DNA from: Rhizobium acidisoli
GTDB lineage: Bacteria; Pseudomonadota; Alphaproteobacteria; Rhizobiales; Rhizobiaceae
Assembly (NCBI RefSeq): GCF_002531755.2
Contig: NZ_CP034999.1
Span: forward strand, 607,288-671,287
Direction of reading: 5' to 3'
Length of the DNA stretch: 64,000 nt
Positions 40,705 to 49,843 of the stretch are shown in pieces (position 1 is the stretch's first letter; each line of letters starts with the position of its first letter). The notes under the pieces were generated by a model, which did no database searches, was not told the origin of the DNA, and was given only the letters and a program-made list of their open reading frames with translations. A program made the translations under genes and the position numbers.

Positions 40705-41148
40705 ATGCGGTTAAAATTCAGTCCGATCGCTGCAGCAGCAGCCTTGATTGTCTCGGCAGCGCCGTTGATGGCGGCCGACCATCAGGTTCGGATGCTCAAC
40801 AAAGGCACGGAAGGCGCGATGGTGTTCGAGCCCGGCTTCCTGAAGATCGCCCCCGGCGACACCGTCACCTTCATCCCCACCGACAAGGGCCACAACGTTG
40901 AAACCTTCAAAGGCCTCATTCCGGATGGCGTTGCGGAATATAAGTCAAAGCCGAACGAGCAATATCGGGCGAAGTTCGATGTTCCAGGCGTCTATGTCCT
41001 GAAATGCACCCCACATTCCGGCATGGGCATGGTTGCCTTGATCCAGGTGGGCGACAGCCCGGCCAATCTCGAAGCGATCAAGACTGCAAAGGTGCCGAAC
41101 ATGGTGCGTAAGCGGCTCGATGCCGACCTCACACACATCACCCAGTGA
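40705..41148 (+). CDS. azu: Pseudoazurin, periplasmic blue copper protein
   Basis: This 147-residue precursor has a signal peptide ([20 protein letters not shown], cut after LMA). The type 1 copper ligands are the His in DKGHNVETF and the Cys, His and Met in [10 protein letters not shown]. Pseudoazurin carries electrons to copper nitrite reductase or to oxidases; no nitrite reductase is visible here, so a link to the neighbouring cbb3 oxidase is likely. The ATG at 40705 is preferred to a TTG six bases upstream because AGGAGC lies before it. Confidence 0.93.
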   Translation: MRLKFSPIAAAAALIVSAAPLMAADHQVRMLNKGTEGAMVFEPGFLKIAPGDTVTFIPTDKGHNVETFKGLIPDGVAEYKSKPNEQYRAKFDVPGVYVLKCTPHSGMGMVALIQVGDSPANLEAIKTAKVPNMVRKRLDADLTHITQ

Positions 41149-41549
41149 TAAACGGCAGGTGCGGAGGGCCGCGCAGCCCATGACGATGGCGTTCGCGGGG
41201 GCTTTCTGCCTCTCAGGAGCAACTGATGCTCCCGTGAGCATCGAGCAGAGCCAGGCGCGTCAGGCAAGGCGTCCAGGCAGTGGTTAGCGTCGGACACGGT
41301 TGTCGGCAAAGCCAATGCCGAAACTTGGCTGGATCGTCGCGAACGTCAATGCGGCCTGTGAAAAGAGCTATGATCTGCACGGCAGACCTGCGAAGAAACG
41401 CGTGGGCGAGATCACTGGCCCGGCGGCATAACGAGGTCGTTTTTTGCGGGCAGTCGCGAAGGAGATGCCAGCCGAAACCCGCGGTTTCGTTCCGGTCGTC
41501 TAAGCAAGTCCTGCGATCGATGAATCGATTGTGATGTGACGGCGTCCAT
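41149..41549. other. No recognisable gene
   Basis: Only short frames lie between pseudoazurin and the IS630-type element. The left end of that element is somewhere near 41550. Confidence 0.4.
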
Positions 41550-41584
41550 CGAAGCTGATTCAAACATCCACAGAGAAGAGGTGG

Positions 41585-42039
41585 ATGATGGGACAAGCAC
41601 TGAGCGATGATCTTGGAATACGGGTTTTGAAAGCGTCTGCGGCGGGAATGTCGGCTCGACAGGCCGCAGCTCGGTTCGGAGTTGGGATTTCGACGGCGAT
41701 CCGCTGGATTGCGAGAGCGAAAGAGGGTGAGCTGACTGCTCGGCCGCAAGGGTGGAGACGCCGGTCGGCGGTGGATGCACACGAGGAATTCGTTGTCACA
41801 CTGATTGAAGAGCGTAAGGACGTGACGCTCGATGAATGGTCGAACGTTTGTCTGTCGAGCGGCAGGTGAAGATCAGCCGCAGCGCACTTGGCGCTTGGCT
41901 TCGAGGCCGCGGATGGACCTTTAAAAAAAGACCGCCCACGCACTGGAGCAGGACCGGCCGGACGTCCTGAAGCGCCGGCGTGTCTGGTTCGACGGCCAAC
42001 TGGATCTCGATCCGGAGAAACTGATCTTCATCGACGAAA
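41585..42039 (+). pseudogene. IS630-type transposase, 5' exon (frameshifted)
   Basis: The protein starts MMGQALSDDLGIRVLKASAA with an IS630 helix-turn-helix (GMSARQAAARFGVGISTAIR). A missing A near 41836 shifts the frame; the next part continues MVERLSVERQVKISRSALGA, then LDLDPEKLIFIDES, which carries the first catalytic Asp. The gene is then interrupted by the intron. Confidence 0.85.
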
Positions 42040-43904
42040 GTGTGCTGCAGAGCAGCGGAAGGAGTTACATGAACTAAGACCGTAGCGTAAAGCTGCGTGA
42101 ATGATGGGGGAAGGCCCCCCGGGATCGGCTTTCAGGAGCGGGTTCAGTCCGAGCTGCTGCGGTAAAGAGCCGTGGTGGTGAGCGTCGGATGAAAAAGTTC
42201 GGACGAGATCCGAGCAGGTGCGTGTCCGAAAGACGAACGAAAGTGAACCCTCCGAAGACGCGCCGTTATGAATAAAGCGTCGTCGAAACCAGGACTGTTT
42301 CGTCATCCTGGGACAAGTCCGTCGGGTGCCTGATGATTGGGCGGGCGGCGACCGGCGTAGAGGGGCGTGAGTTGGACACAGGCTTTCACGCGGAACTGCA
42401 GGAACCGGGCTCCTGATGCCAAGGGAGAAGCCCAAGCGGAGAAACCGTAAGGCGAGAGTACCGATGCAGGAGACTGGGGCGGACCGATCCGTATGAGCGT
42501 TGAGGGCCCTGTAATGGGGCCAGAGCAAAGGGATCGGATCAGGTGGTCGTATTGTTTGGAACAACTGGAAACAGGATGACTTCGATAGGTACGACAGACA
42601 AGCCGTTTCGGATTGAGAAGCGGCAAGTGTACGAAGCTTACAAAGCGGTCAAAGCCAACCGTGGTGCAGCCGGGGTGGACGGTGAGACCCTGGAGATGTT
42701 TGACAAAGACCTTGCGAGAAATCTCTACAAGATCTGGAATCGGATGTCTTCTGGGGCTTACTTTCCGCCGTCGGTGCGCGCCGTCTCCATTCCAAAGAAG
42801 ACTGGAGGCGAAAGGGTTTTGGGTGTGCCGACGGTCAGTGATCGGATCGCGCAGATGGTGGTCAAGCAGATGATTGAGCCGGATTTAGAGCCGCTCTTCT
42901 TGCCAGACTCCTATGGCTACAGGCCGATGAAGTCGGCTTTGGATGCCGTTGGGGTAACGCGTCAGCGGTGCTGGAAATACGATTGGGTTCTGGAATTCGA
43001 CATCAAAGGGCTGTTCGACAATCTTCCGCATGATCTCTTGCTGAAGGCGGTCAGAAAAGACGTCAAATGCAACTGGGCTCTGCTCTACATCGAAAGATGG
43101 TTGACCGCGCCTATGGAAAAGAACGGAGAAGTCATTGAGCGGACGCGTGGTACCCCGCAAGGGGGCGTGGTCAGCCCGATCCTATCGAATCTCTTCCTGC
43201 ATTACGCGTTTGACGTCTGGATGACCCGGACGCATCCGGATCTACCATGGTGTCGGTATGCAGACGATGGTCTGGTGCACTGCCGGACCGAGCAGTAAGC
43301 AGAGGCCCTCATGGTCGAGCTCCAAGCGCGGCTGGCAGAATGCGGACTTCAGATGCATCCGACTAAGACCCATATCGTCTACTGCAAAGATAATCGGCGC
43401 CGGGAAATGTATCCGACTGTCAAATTTGACTTCCTTGGATACCAGTTCAGGCCGCGACAGGTGGCGACTTCACAGCGGAATGAGTTCTTCTGTGGCTATA
43501 CCCCAGCGGCCAGTCCGGCGGCGCTAAAATCAATGCGGGCCACGATCAAGAGCTTGAACATTCCGCGGCAAACGCCGGGGACGCTGGCTGAAATCGCCAA
43601 ACAGATCAATCCGCTCCTCCGGGGATGGATTGCCTACTATGGGCGGTTCAGTCGTTCGGCCCTGTTCTCTCACTGACTATGTCGATCGGAAGCTCAAGGC
43701 CTGGATCATGCGAAAGTACAAGCGCTTTCGGTTCCACAAAACTCGGGCTTCGCAGTTCCTGCGGCAACTTGCCCGAGATAGACGGGACCTCTTCGTACAC
43801 TGGCAGGCGTTCGGAACGAACACGTTTACCTGATGGGAGCGGTGTGAATCGAGAGGTTCACGCACCGTTCTGCGAGAGGCCGGCAGGTGAAATCCCTCCG
43901 GCCT
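42040..43904 (+). mobile_element. Group II intron inserted in the IS630 transposase
   Basis: The 5' end GTGTGCTGC fits the group II GUGYG start. Near the 3' end GAGCGGTGTGAATCGAGAGG followed by TTCACGCACCGTTC forms a domain V hairpin, and the following CCGGC...GCCGGCC-like stem before CCTACTCACC fits domain VI. It sits exactly between transposase codons IFIDE and STKMARLRG. The right boundary is uncertain by about two bases. It encodes a reverse transcriptase that is broken as read. Confidence 0.85.
42576..43833 (+). pseudogene. ltrA: Group II intron reverse transcriptase/maturase (stop and frameshift)
   Basis: The protein has the RT domains in order: FRIEKRQVYEAYKAVKANRG, IPKKTGGERVLGVPTVSDRI, RTRGTPQGGVVSPILSNLFL and WCRYADDGLVHC with the catalytic YADD. 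A TAA stop interrupts the frame right after CRTEQ at 43298. It resumes in frame (AEALMVELQARLAECGLQMH, then the maturase region PLLRGWIAYYGRFSRSA) and then shifts for the last 60 residues. No endonuclease domain is seen. The intron can probably not move unless helped by another maturase. Confidence 0.88.
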
Positions 43905-44402
43905 ACTCACCCCGGCCTTTCGACCAAGATGGCACGGCTACGCGGACGTGCACTTCGAGGTGAGCGTTGCCGAGCTGGCGTGCCACATGGCCATTGGAAA
44001 ACAACGACCTTTACCGGAGCGTTGCGCCTCACTGGGATGACCGCGCCGTTTGTCTACGATGGCGCCATGAACGGTAATGTCTTCCTGGCTTACGTCGAAC
44101 AGGTATTGGGGCCTACCCTGGAGATCGGCGACGTGGTGGTCATGGACAACCTACCGGCTCACAAGACAGCCGGTGTACGCGACGCCATCGAACGTGTCGG
44201 CGCCACGCTCATGTTCCTGCCCCCTTACAGCCCAGACTTCAATCCGATCGAGAACGCATTCTCGAAGCTGAAAGCCATGTTGCGAGGCCGAGCCGAGCGA
44301 AAGATCGACGCCCTGTGGGATGCGGTCGGGGCCTTGATGCCTCGCTTCACTGCGGCAGAATGCGCAAACTACTTTAAGGCCGCTGGATATGACCCAGATT
44401 GA
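43905..44402 (+). pseudogene. IS630-type transposase, 3' exon
   Basis: This carries [20 protein letters not shown], then [20 protein letters not shown] and [20 protein letters not shown]. It contains the second Asp and the final Glu of the DDE triad. It follows the intron and ends at a stop at 44402. Confidence 0.88.
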
Positions 44403-44418
44403 ACAGAATTTGCTCTAG

Positions 44419-45017
44419 GAATTGCACGGAAGGCGCCGTCGAACGTTTGATCGAAATCCCGCGGCAGGCAAGTCGTGCTACAATTACGAGACCCCTGCCC
44501 TCGTCCTTCGACGTGCTCGAACAACCGCTTTCGTGAGCGGGCGAGAGCCGTCGACCATGTGGCGCTCGGTAGCTCACCTCGCGACAAGGCTCCTTCAGGC
44601 GCCTGCGCGGCCGCCATAATCGCGATGGGCACATTTCTGCGGACCGGCGCTTGCCGACGCCACCTGAAAGGTTCGACGTCAGTCGCCAACGATATCCTAG
44701 ACCGCGGCCTGCCGAGATCGAGCTGTATTTCAATGAGCCGAAAAGCTCGACGGTAACGACCTCGACGTCCAGGCGGTAATACGGGCGCGCGCCCATCTGC
44801 TTGCGACAGGGCGCCCGATCACCATATTTGTGAGTGCGCCCGCCCTGCTTCACACGAACTTGCGACGTTGATCCTCGTCGACGTGCGGTTGTCGACGGGA
44901 CTCCTGGGAAGATAACCGCAGGGTCCTCGATCGAGAAACGGGAACTCGATGTCTTCTCGCGCGGCCTTTGATGCGTTTCGTGTCGCCGGAACCGATGCAA
45001 ACTTCAGGCGACATGCA
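44419..45017. other. No recognisable gene
   Basis: Overlapping frames occur on both strands, but none has a convincing start or motif. Confidence 0.4.
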
Positions 45018-46370
45018 TTAGGCTGCCTTGCTGTGCGTGTGCCCGTGCGAGCCAAAATAGGCGTCGAATGCCGCCGCGACTGCACGGACCATAAAGCGCG
45101 CCTCCTCGCATACGACAATCCGTTCACCGCTGATCGTCACGACGCCGTCGGCCATGAGCTCGCCGAGACGGTCGTTGCGCTCGACAAGGAAGCCGGTGTC
45201 GAAACCCGACCCGCTGCTCAACTGGCCGAGATCGGCTTCGAAATCGCACATCAGCCTCTCGATGACCCTCGCCCGAAGCTTGTCCTCCTCGCTGAGAAGA
45301 TATCCCTTGGCGGTCGGCAGCACCCCGAAGGCAATCCGCTCGGCATAGAGGCCGAGAGGCACGTGGTTCTGCATATAGCCGGCCGGCAGCCGCCCGATCG
45401 CAGATGCGCCGAGGCCGATCAGGCTATCGCAATCATCCGTGGTATAGCCCTGGAAGTTTCTCCTCAGCGCTCTGTTGCGCGCGGCGAGTGCCAACTGATC
45501 GTCCGGCAGTGCAAAATGATCGAGCCCAATGCGCTGATATCCGGCGTTCTGCAGCTCCTCGGCGATCACTTCCGCCTGCTCGTTCCGCTGTTTTGCGTCC
45601 GGCAGCGATGCTTCGTCGATCAGGCGCTGATGTTTCTTGAAAGCGGGTATGTGAGCGTAACCGAAAACGGCGAAACGTTCGGGACGCAGTTCTGCAGCCA
45701 GCCGGACCGTTTCGATGCAAGATTGGACGGTCTGTTTCGGAAGGCCATAAATCAGGTCGAAGTTGATGCTGCTGACGCCTGCTGAGCGCAACCCGGCGAC
45801 CGCCCTTTCCGTCTGCTCAAAGGATTGCAGCCGCTTGATACCGGCCTGCACGATCGGATCGAAGCTCTGGACGCCGAGGCTTGCGCGGTCGATACCGTTT
45901 TCGCCGAGCGCGTCGATCATGGGGGCGACCAATGTGCGAGGGTCGATCTCGACTGCGACGCCGGCTTTCGCTTCGAATGTGAAGGCGCTCCTGAGCTTTG
46001 CCATTAGAGCCGAAAATTCCTGCGGCTTCATGACCGACGGCGTGCCGCCGCCGAAATGCACGTACTTGACGGGCACGTCGTTTCCGGCCGCAAAGGAAAC
46101 AAGCTCGATCTCCTCCTTCATCACGTCGAGATAGTCGGCGACCGGAGCGTCTTGCCGGGTGATGGTTGTGTGGCAGCCGCAGTACCAGCATATCGAACGG
46201 CAGAACGGGACGTGGAGATAAACCGAAACCGGGCCAGCCGCGGCGATATGGGCGAGGTTGCCGACATATTCATCCGGCCCCACGGCGGCTGAAAAAGCCG
46301 CCGCCGTGGGGTAGCTCGTATAACGCGGAACCCGCGCATCGCCGTATTTGGCGATCAGATCATCGGACAT
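45018..46370 (-). CDS. hemN: HemN, oxygen-independent coproporphyrinogen III dehydrogenase
   Basis: This is a 450-residue radical SAM enzyme of heme synthesis. The complete HemN cluster motif is CRSICWYCGCHT (Cx3Cx2CxC). The YTSYPTA opening, VKYVHFGGGTPSVM and LGVQSFDPIVQAGI are all typical. The start MSDDLIAKYGDARVPRYTSY at 46370 is the family's normal start. It would supply heme for cbb3 oxidase and other cytochromes in low oxygen. A weak anaerobox lies 57 bases upstream. It keeps the fourth Cys that the paralogue at 13270-14664 has lost. Confidence 0.95.
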   Translation of the reverse strand: MSDDLIAKYGDARVPRYTSYPTAAAFSAAVGPDEYVGNLAHIAAAGPVSVYLHVPFCRSICWYCGCHTTITRQDAPVADYLDVMKEEIELVSFAAGNDVPVKYVHFGGGTPSVMKPQEFSALMAKLRSAFTFEAKAGVAVEIDPRTLVAPMIDALGENGIDRASLGVQSFDPIVQAGIKRLQSFEQTERAVAGLRSAGVSSINFDLIYGLPKQTVQSCIETVRLAAELRPERFAVFGYAHIPAFKKHQRLIDEASLPDAKQRNEQAEVIAEELQNAGYQRIGLDHFALPDDQLALAARNRALRRNFQGYTTDDCDSLIGLGASAIGRLPAGYMQNHVPLGLYAERIAFGVLPTAKGYLLSEEDKLRARVIERLMCDFEADLGQLSSGSGFDTGFLVERNDRLGELMADGVVTISGERIVVCEEARFMVRAVAAAFDAYFGSHGHTHSKAA

Positions 46371-46426
46371 TTTCGCATCCCTTCCCAAAACAGGATGCTT
46401 TATGACCTCCGGCCGCGCCGGCTTCC

Positions 46427-46440
46427 TTGTCCCAAATCAA
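46427..46440. promoter_or_regulatory. Weak anaerobox-like site upstream of hemN
   Basis: TTGTCCCAAATCAA has a perfect right half (ATCAA) and two mismatches in the left half. Its distance from hemN is suitable. Confidence 0.35.
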
Positions 46441-46729
46441 TGATGACGTCTCAGGCCAGACTCAGCCCGATCTTTGTCCGCTGTGAAAGTCAGCACTTTC
46501 GAACCCGCCTAACATCTCGTTCTGACATGGGTCGAGCCGCGATCCCGTCTGTTCGAAGAGACGTGGCACAAGGAAACGAGCAAGAATGACTGATACCGGG
46601 TGAAACAACTCAAATTGATGTCCGCGTGGTGTCGCCGGTCGAGCCGCATCCCACGGTCTCGGCACGCTCCATGCGCGGGCCCCCGGCGATATTTTGCTGA
46701 TCGCCAGTGGAAACTGGTGCCGGCCTAAC

Positions 46730-47075
46730 GGCGGAAATCTCGAACGAAGCCTACCGAAATGCGGAAGTCGTGGTCGTTCCAAGTCCACAGGCCCTCGCCG
46801 CGGCCGCCGACGTGATCGTCAAGGTGCGCCCCGACTAATGAGGTCGCCCTGCTGTCGCCTGAAAAGACGCTGATCTCTTTCATCTATCCCGTAGCCAACA
46901 ACGAGTTGCTCGAGCGGGCTCTGCATTCGGGCGCGAATATGAGCGCCATAGACATGGTCCCGCGCATCAGCCGTGCACAGAAGATGGATGGGAAAGATCG
47001 GGGGCTACTGAGCGGTCATCGAAGCGAGTGCGAACTTCAGCTGTTTCTTCACCGGGCCGATCACCGCGCGGTATT
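46730..47075 (+). pseudogene. pntA: pntA remnant (transhydrogenase alpha subunit)
   Basis: One frame reads NAEVVVVPSPQALAAAADVI, then VKVRPD and a stop. After a shift it continues NEVALLSPEKTLISFIYPVA and SAIDMVPRISRAQKMDG. Further on, after a deletion, FFTGPITA is recognisable. These match the N-terminal domain of NAD(P) transhydrogenase PntA (LVSFIWPAQN, AMDSVPRISRAQ, FFTGQITA). The NAD-binding core is deleted. Confidence 0.8.
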
Positions 47076-47093
47076 TCCAGGCTCTCCTCAGTT

Positions 47094-47549
47094 TTACGTC
47101 GCCTTGAGGTCCGTCAGCACCTTGTCAAAAGCATCCTTGACCGGCTTTGAGATTTCCTCCACCGTCCTGCTTGCGAGTACCCGGAATTCCTTGGCGTGCT
47201 GCAAACTTGTCTCAACCCGCTTGCGCAGGAAGGTCGACTGCAGTTCGAGGACCTGCGACGGCGAATTTGCGCTAAGCAAAGCTTGCAGATGCGAGAAGCC
47301 GGCCTCGGCGTCGGCCTGCAGTGCAGCGATCGTCTTCCACGACAATTCGTTGCCGAACAGACTTGTCGTTTCGAGGATCGGAGGCAGCATTTTCTGTGTC
47401 GCTTCAGCGCCGGACGCAAATTTCAAAAAAGCCTCTGTCACCTGCTTGTTCCCCTTTTCAACGGATGCGCCGAACTGATCTGGCACCTTGAGCGGCGATG
47501 ACGCCGGGTTTTCGATCGTTTCAAAGGATCTTTCGGAAATCTTGGTCAT
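47094..47549 (-). CDS. Phasin-family protein
   Basis: This 151-residue protein starts MTKISERSFETIENPASSPL behind GAGAAGGAAAACGCT. It is all-helical, with amphipathic stretches (FGASVEKGNKQVTEAFLKFA; LQHAKEFRVLASRTVEEISK) as in the Phasin_2 family. Phasins coat polyhydroxybutyrate granules, which bean bacteroids accumulate. Length is normal. It faces the pntA remnant. Confidence 0.8.
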   Translation of the reverse strand: MTKISERSFETIENPASSPLKVPDQFGASVEKGNKQVTEAFLKFASGAEATQKMLPPILETTSLFGNELSWKTIAALQADAEAGFSHLQALLSANSPSQVLELQSTFLRKRVETSLQHAKEFRVLASRTVEEISKPVKDAFDKVLTDLKAT

Positions 47550-48418
47550 AGCGTTTTCCTTCTCTTTGAGTTGGTTGCAAGCTGTGACGTCGGGATTGAC
47601 CCCTTCCGCCGGCGGACTATGCATGGCCGCTTGGTAGAACGTCGGTTCGATGACGAACCGTCATGTGGCCCCCGTTCCGTTCGTTTCATGAACCGCCATC
47701 ATGCAGACTGCTTTCTGCCGCTTGTAACCAGGATCAGCAAACACCATGCCAACTGCTCAGACGCTCCAAGAAGATGAGTTTCGTTTATCGATGGGCGGAT
47801 TGATCGGTATTTGGCGGACGAACAAACGTTCTAATCTCGACAATCCGACAATAGGTGTCGGGTGCCCGACATTTGCGAGACATGTGGACAGCTGAGATGG
47901 GGACAAGCGAATGAGCATGTAATTCAATCGCGCTCAGGATCGTCCTGTGTCGGATCGTATTGAGCCTGCGGGGTGGAAAGTGACGTTGCGGTCCTCGCCG
48001 CAAGTGCCTCCAGCCGCGCACTGGTGTTTGCCTTGACGGTCAGCTTGCGCGAGACATTGCGTGCAAGCGCAGTGCCTTCTTTACACCGGCCGTCATCTGG
48101 ATAGAAACCGCCGCATCCGCATCCGCGGACCCGGCATGGGACACGAATGTCACCATGTGTGGCGATCCGATCACGGGGCATCTGCCTTGGCAACCGGATA
48201 ATCGGTTCATCGCCGAAGGCGACGAGACAGCGATCGCCACTTCGCGCTTTTGAAAAAGCTTCACTGAAGAAGCGATGAACTAGCCACCATCGCAACGCTA
48301 ACTTTGTGGATGGAATGCCACAGGAAGTAACTTCGTTCGTTGGCTTGCGCAGAGTACGAGCAGCAGGAGGCAACAAACCAGATGAAGGCAAAAGCGTTCT
48401 CCTGATTTGTTCGCAAGA
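47550..48418. other. No recognisable intact gene
   Basis: Several overlapping minus-strand frames downstream of fdxB look coding-like in short pieces but none is continuous or has a known motif. This is likely decayed sequence at the end of the nif operon. Confidence 0.4.
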
Positions 48419-48739
48419 TCACGCAGTAACCTTGTCTGCCGCGAGATGGGTCTGACAGTTCTTCGGGCAGACGCGCGCGCAGGCGCCGCAACCAATGCAG
48501 CGGCCGGCCTGGTCGACAACCATGATCATACGATTGAGCTCGCCATCGAAGTCTTCATCCTCGTCGTCGCAGATGCCGAGGATTCCACCCGCTTCATCGA
48601 CGCCATAGAGGTGCATGACTTCGCGAGAGCAGACTTTGAAGCATCGGCCACAGCCGATGCAGGTTGCAGCATCGATGCAGGTCAGGTACTTCGGCACCCA
48701 GCTGGAGCCGTCGCGCGTGACGAAAGAGCCGGTCATCAT
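48419..48739 (-). CDS. fdxB: Nif-associated ferredoxin III (FdxB)
   Basis: This 106-residue ferredoxin has two [4Fe-4S] motifs, CIGCGRCFKVC and CIGCGACARVCPKNC, separated by a long acidic loop (ICDDEDEDFDGE). It belongs to the nif-specific ferredoxin III family and probably feeds electrons to nitrogenase or its assembly. Its ATG overlaps the end of the DUF683 gene by four bases. Confidence 0.93.
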   Translation of the reverse strand: MMTGSFVTRDGSSWVPKYLTCIDAATCIGCGRCFKVCSREVMHLYGVDEAGGILGICDDEDEDFDGELNRMIMVVDQAGRCIGCGACARVCPKNCQTHLAADKVTA

Positions 48740-48936
48740 GAATTCTCCAATGCGGCGAGCTCTTCCTTCGCAGCGTTCAACTCGGCGAAGGCGTCGAACG
48801 TCTCTCCAGCAATGGTCTTGATCTTAGCCCAATTAATCGGAAGGTCCTCGGCAAGATCGTGCAACTCCATTTTCGCAGTGGCGGCACGTGACTGCAGCTT
48901 ACGGACTTTCTTCTGCAGTTCCTCAAGGTCTGACAT
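48736..48936 (-). CDS. DUF683 (CCE_0567 family) nif-associated protein
   Basis: This 66-residue coiled-coil protein starts MSDLEELQKKVRKLQSRAAT and ends FDAFAELNAAKEELAALENS. The family is found next to nifX and fdxB in many nitrogen fixers; its role is not settled. GAGAGATC before the ATG fits a ribosome site. A decayed copy of this gene and of fdxB lies at 8.3-8.6 kb. Confidence 0.88.
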   Translation of the reverse strand: MSDLEELQKKVRKLQSRAATAKMELHDLAEDLPINWAKIKTIAGETFDAFAELNAAKEELAALENS

Positions 48937-48960
48937 GATCTCTCTCCTCGAAAACTGATT

Positions 48961-49449
48961 TCATGATGCCCGCGCAACGTCGGGATAGGTTTCGATAACT
49001 GCAATCGCGTCATCGACCATTTTGTTGCCGACCTCGGCGAGCTTGCCAAGCGTCTCAAAGCCGAACCGGTGGACATCGCGCAGGGTCTTCGACAGAACGA
49101 CCAACCGTCCAGTCGTGAAAAGCACGCGGCCGAAGCCCTCATGGCCGATCGTCATGATCGGCGATGCCAACAGGCCTGTGCACTCTTCGATCACAAGCCC
49201 CACGCAACTGTAAAAATTCTGGAGCCTCCACAGCACATCCGGATCGGGATCGCCGATGATCGGGATCTTACGGCGCTGCTCCTTGGTGAGGATGAAGTCG
49301 GCCAGCAGGTCAGCGTCCGATTTGCCCTCCCACGCCCCATGGGCATCCTGAGCGCGGATGAGCCTTATGAGGCATCTGAGAAAAGGGGTGGCGAGATCCC
49401 CATCCTCCTTGACAGCAGGGCCATCCGTACTTCCTGTCAATGTACCCAT
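48961..49449 (-). CDS. NifX-associated protein (DUF269)
   Basis: This 162-residue protein belongs to the DUF269 family that follows nifX in nif operons. Conserved parts are ATPFLRCLIRLIRAQDAHGA, DPDVLWRLQNFYSCVGLVIE and VVLSKTLRDVHRFGFETLGK. Its exact role in cofactor assembly is unknown. It starts three bases after the stop of the nifE'-'nifX fusion. Confidence 0.9.
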   Translation of the reverse strand: MGTLTGSTDGPAVKEDGDLATPFLRCLIRLIRAQDAHGAWEGKSDADLLADFILTKEQRRKIPIIGDPDPDVLWRLQNFYSCVGLVIEECTGLLASPIMTIGHEGFGRVLFTTGRLVVLSKTLRDVHRFGFETLGKLAEVGNKMVDDAIAVIETYPDVARAS

Positions 49450-49452
49450 GTC

Positions 49453-49797
49453 CTAGTCCTCCTCATCGAAAGGCTTCTTTTCGGTGGCGCCTGATTCGGT
49501 CAGCACCTTGAAGCTCGTTCGCCAGAGCGTTGGACCTGAGGAAGCCGATCCTCGGTTGTCCCAGGAATTGCCCTCACAGCCGAGAGGCCCGTGGATCAGG
49601 TGCGCGACGTCGGTGACGGGCTGCAGCACGATCTTGGCGCCATCGAAAGCGCATCCGCCGGCTGCCGCCCCGGGGATCAGCGGCTTCGAGCAGCCGTTCT
49701 TACGCGCCTTGGAATCCTTGCTGCGGTTCTTCTCGCAGGCAGGCTCGTCGAAGACATCCTGGACTTTAGCATTGAGCGAGGGCATTGCGGTCTCCAA
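49453..49797 (-). pseudogene. nifE: nifE'-'nifX fusion from an internal deletion
   Basis: The first 90 residues or so are NifE (MPSLNAKVQDVFDEPACEKN, then GAAAGGCAFDGAKIVLQPVT and HGPLGCEGNSWDNRGSASSG). The last 20 (FKVLTESGATEKKPFDEED) look like the acidic end of NifX. Thus most of nifE, all of nifN and most of nifX appear deleted in frame. NifEN is the scaffold for FeMo-cofactor, so intact copies must exist elsewhere. The fusion is flanked by nifK and the NifX-associated gene, the usual neighbours of the missing genes. Confidence 0.85.
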
Positions 49798-49843
49798 GTT
49801 CAGATGAAGGCGGCCGGCCTCGCAAGGCCGACCGCCGCCGCTC

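Larger units (their letters stand above)
41550..44418 (+). mobile_element. IS630-type element split by a group II intron
   Basis: Transposase parts lie on both sides of a group II intron. The ends are approximate: I did not find a clean pair of terminal repeats, although TTCAA-containing sequences occur near both limits. Spliced together, the two halves give the normal IS630 gene order, so the intron entered the insertion sequence after it had landed. Confidence 0.7.
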
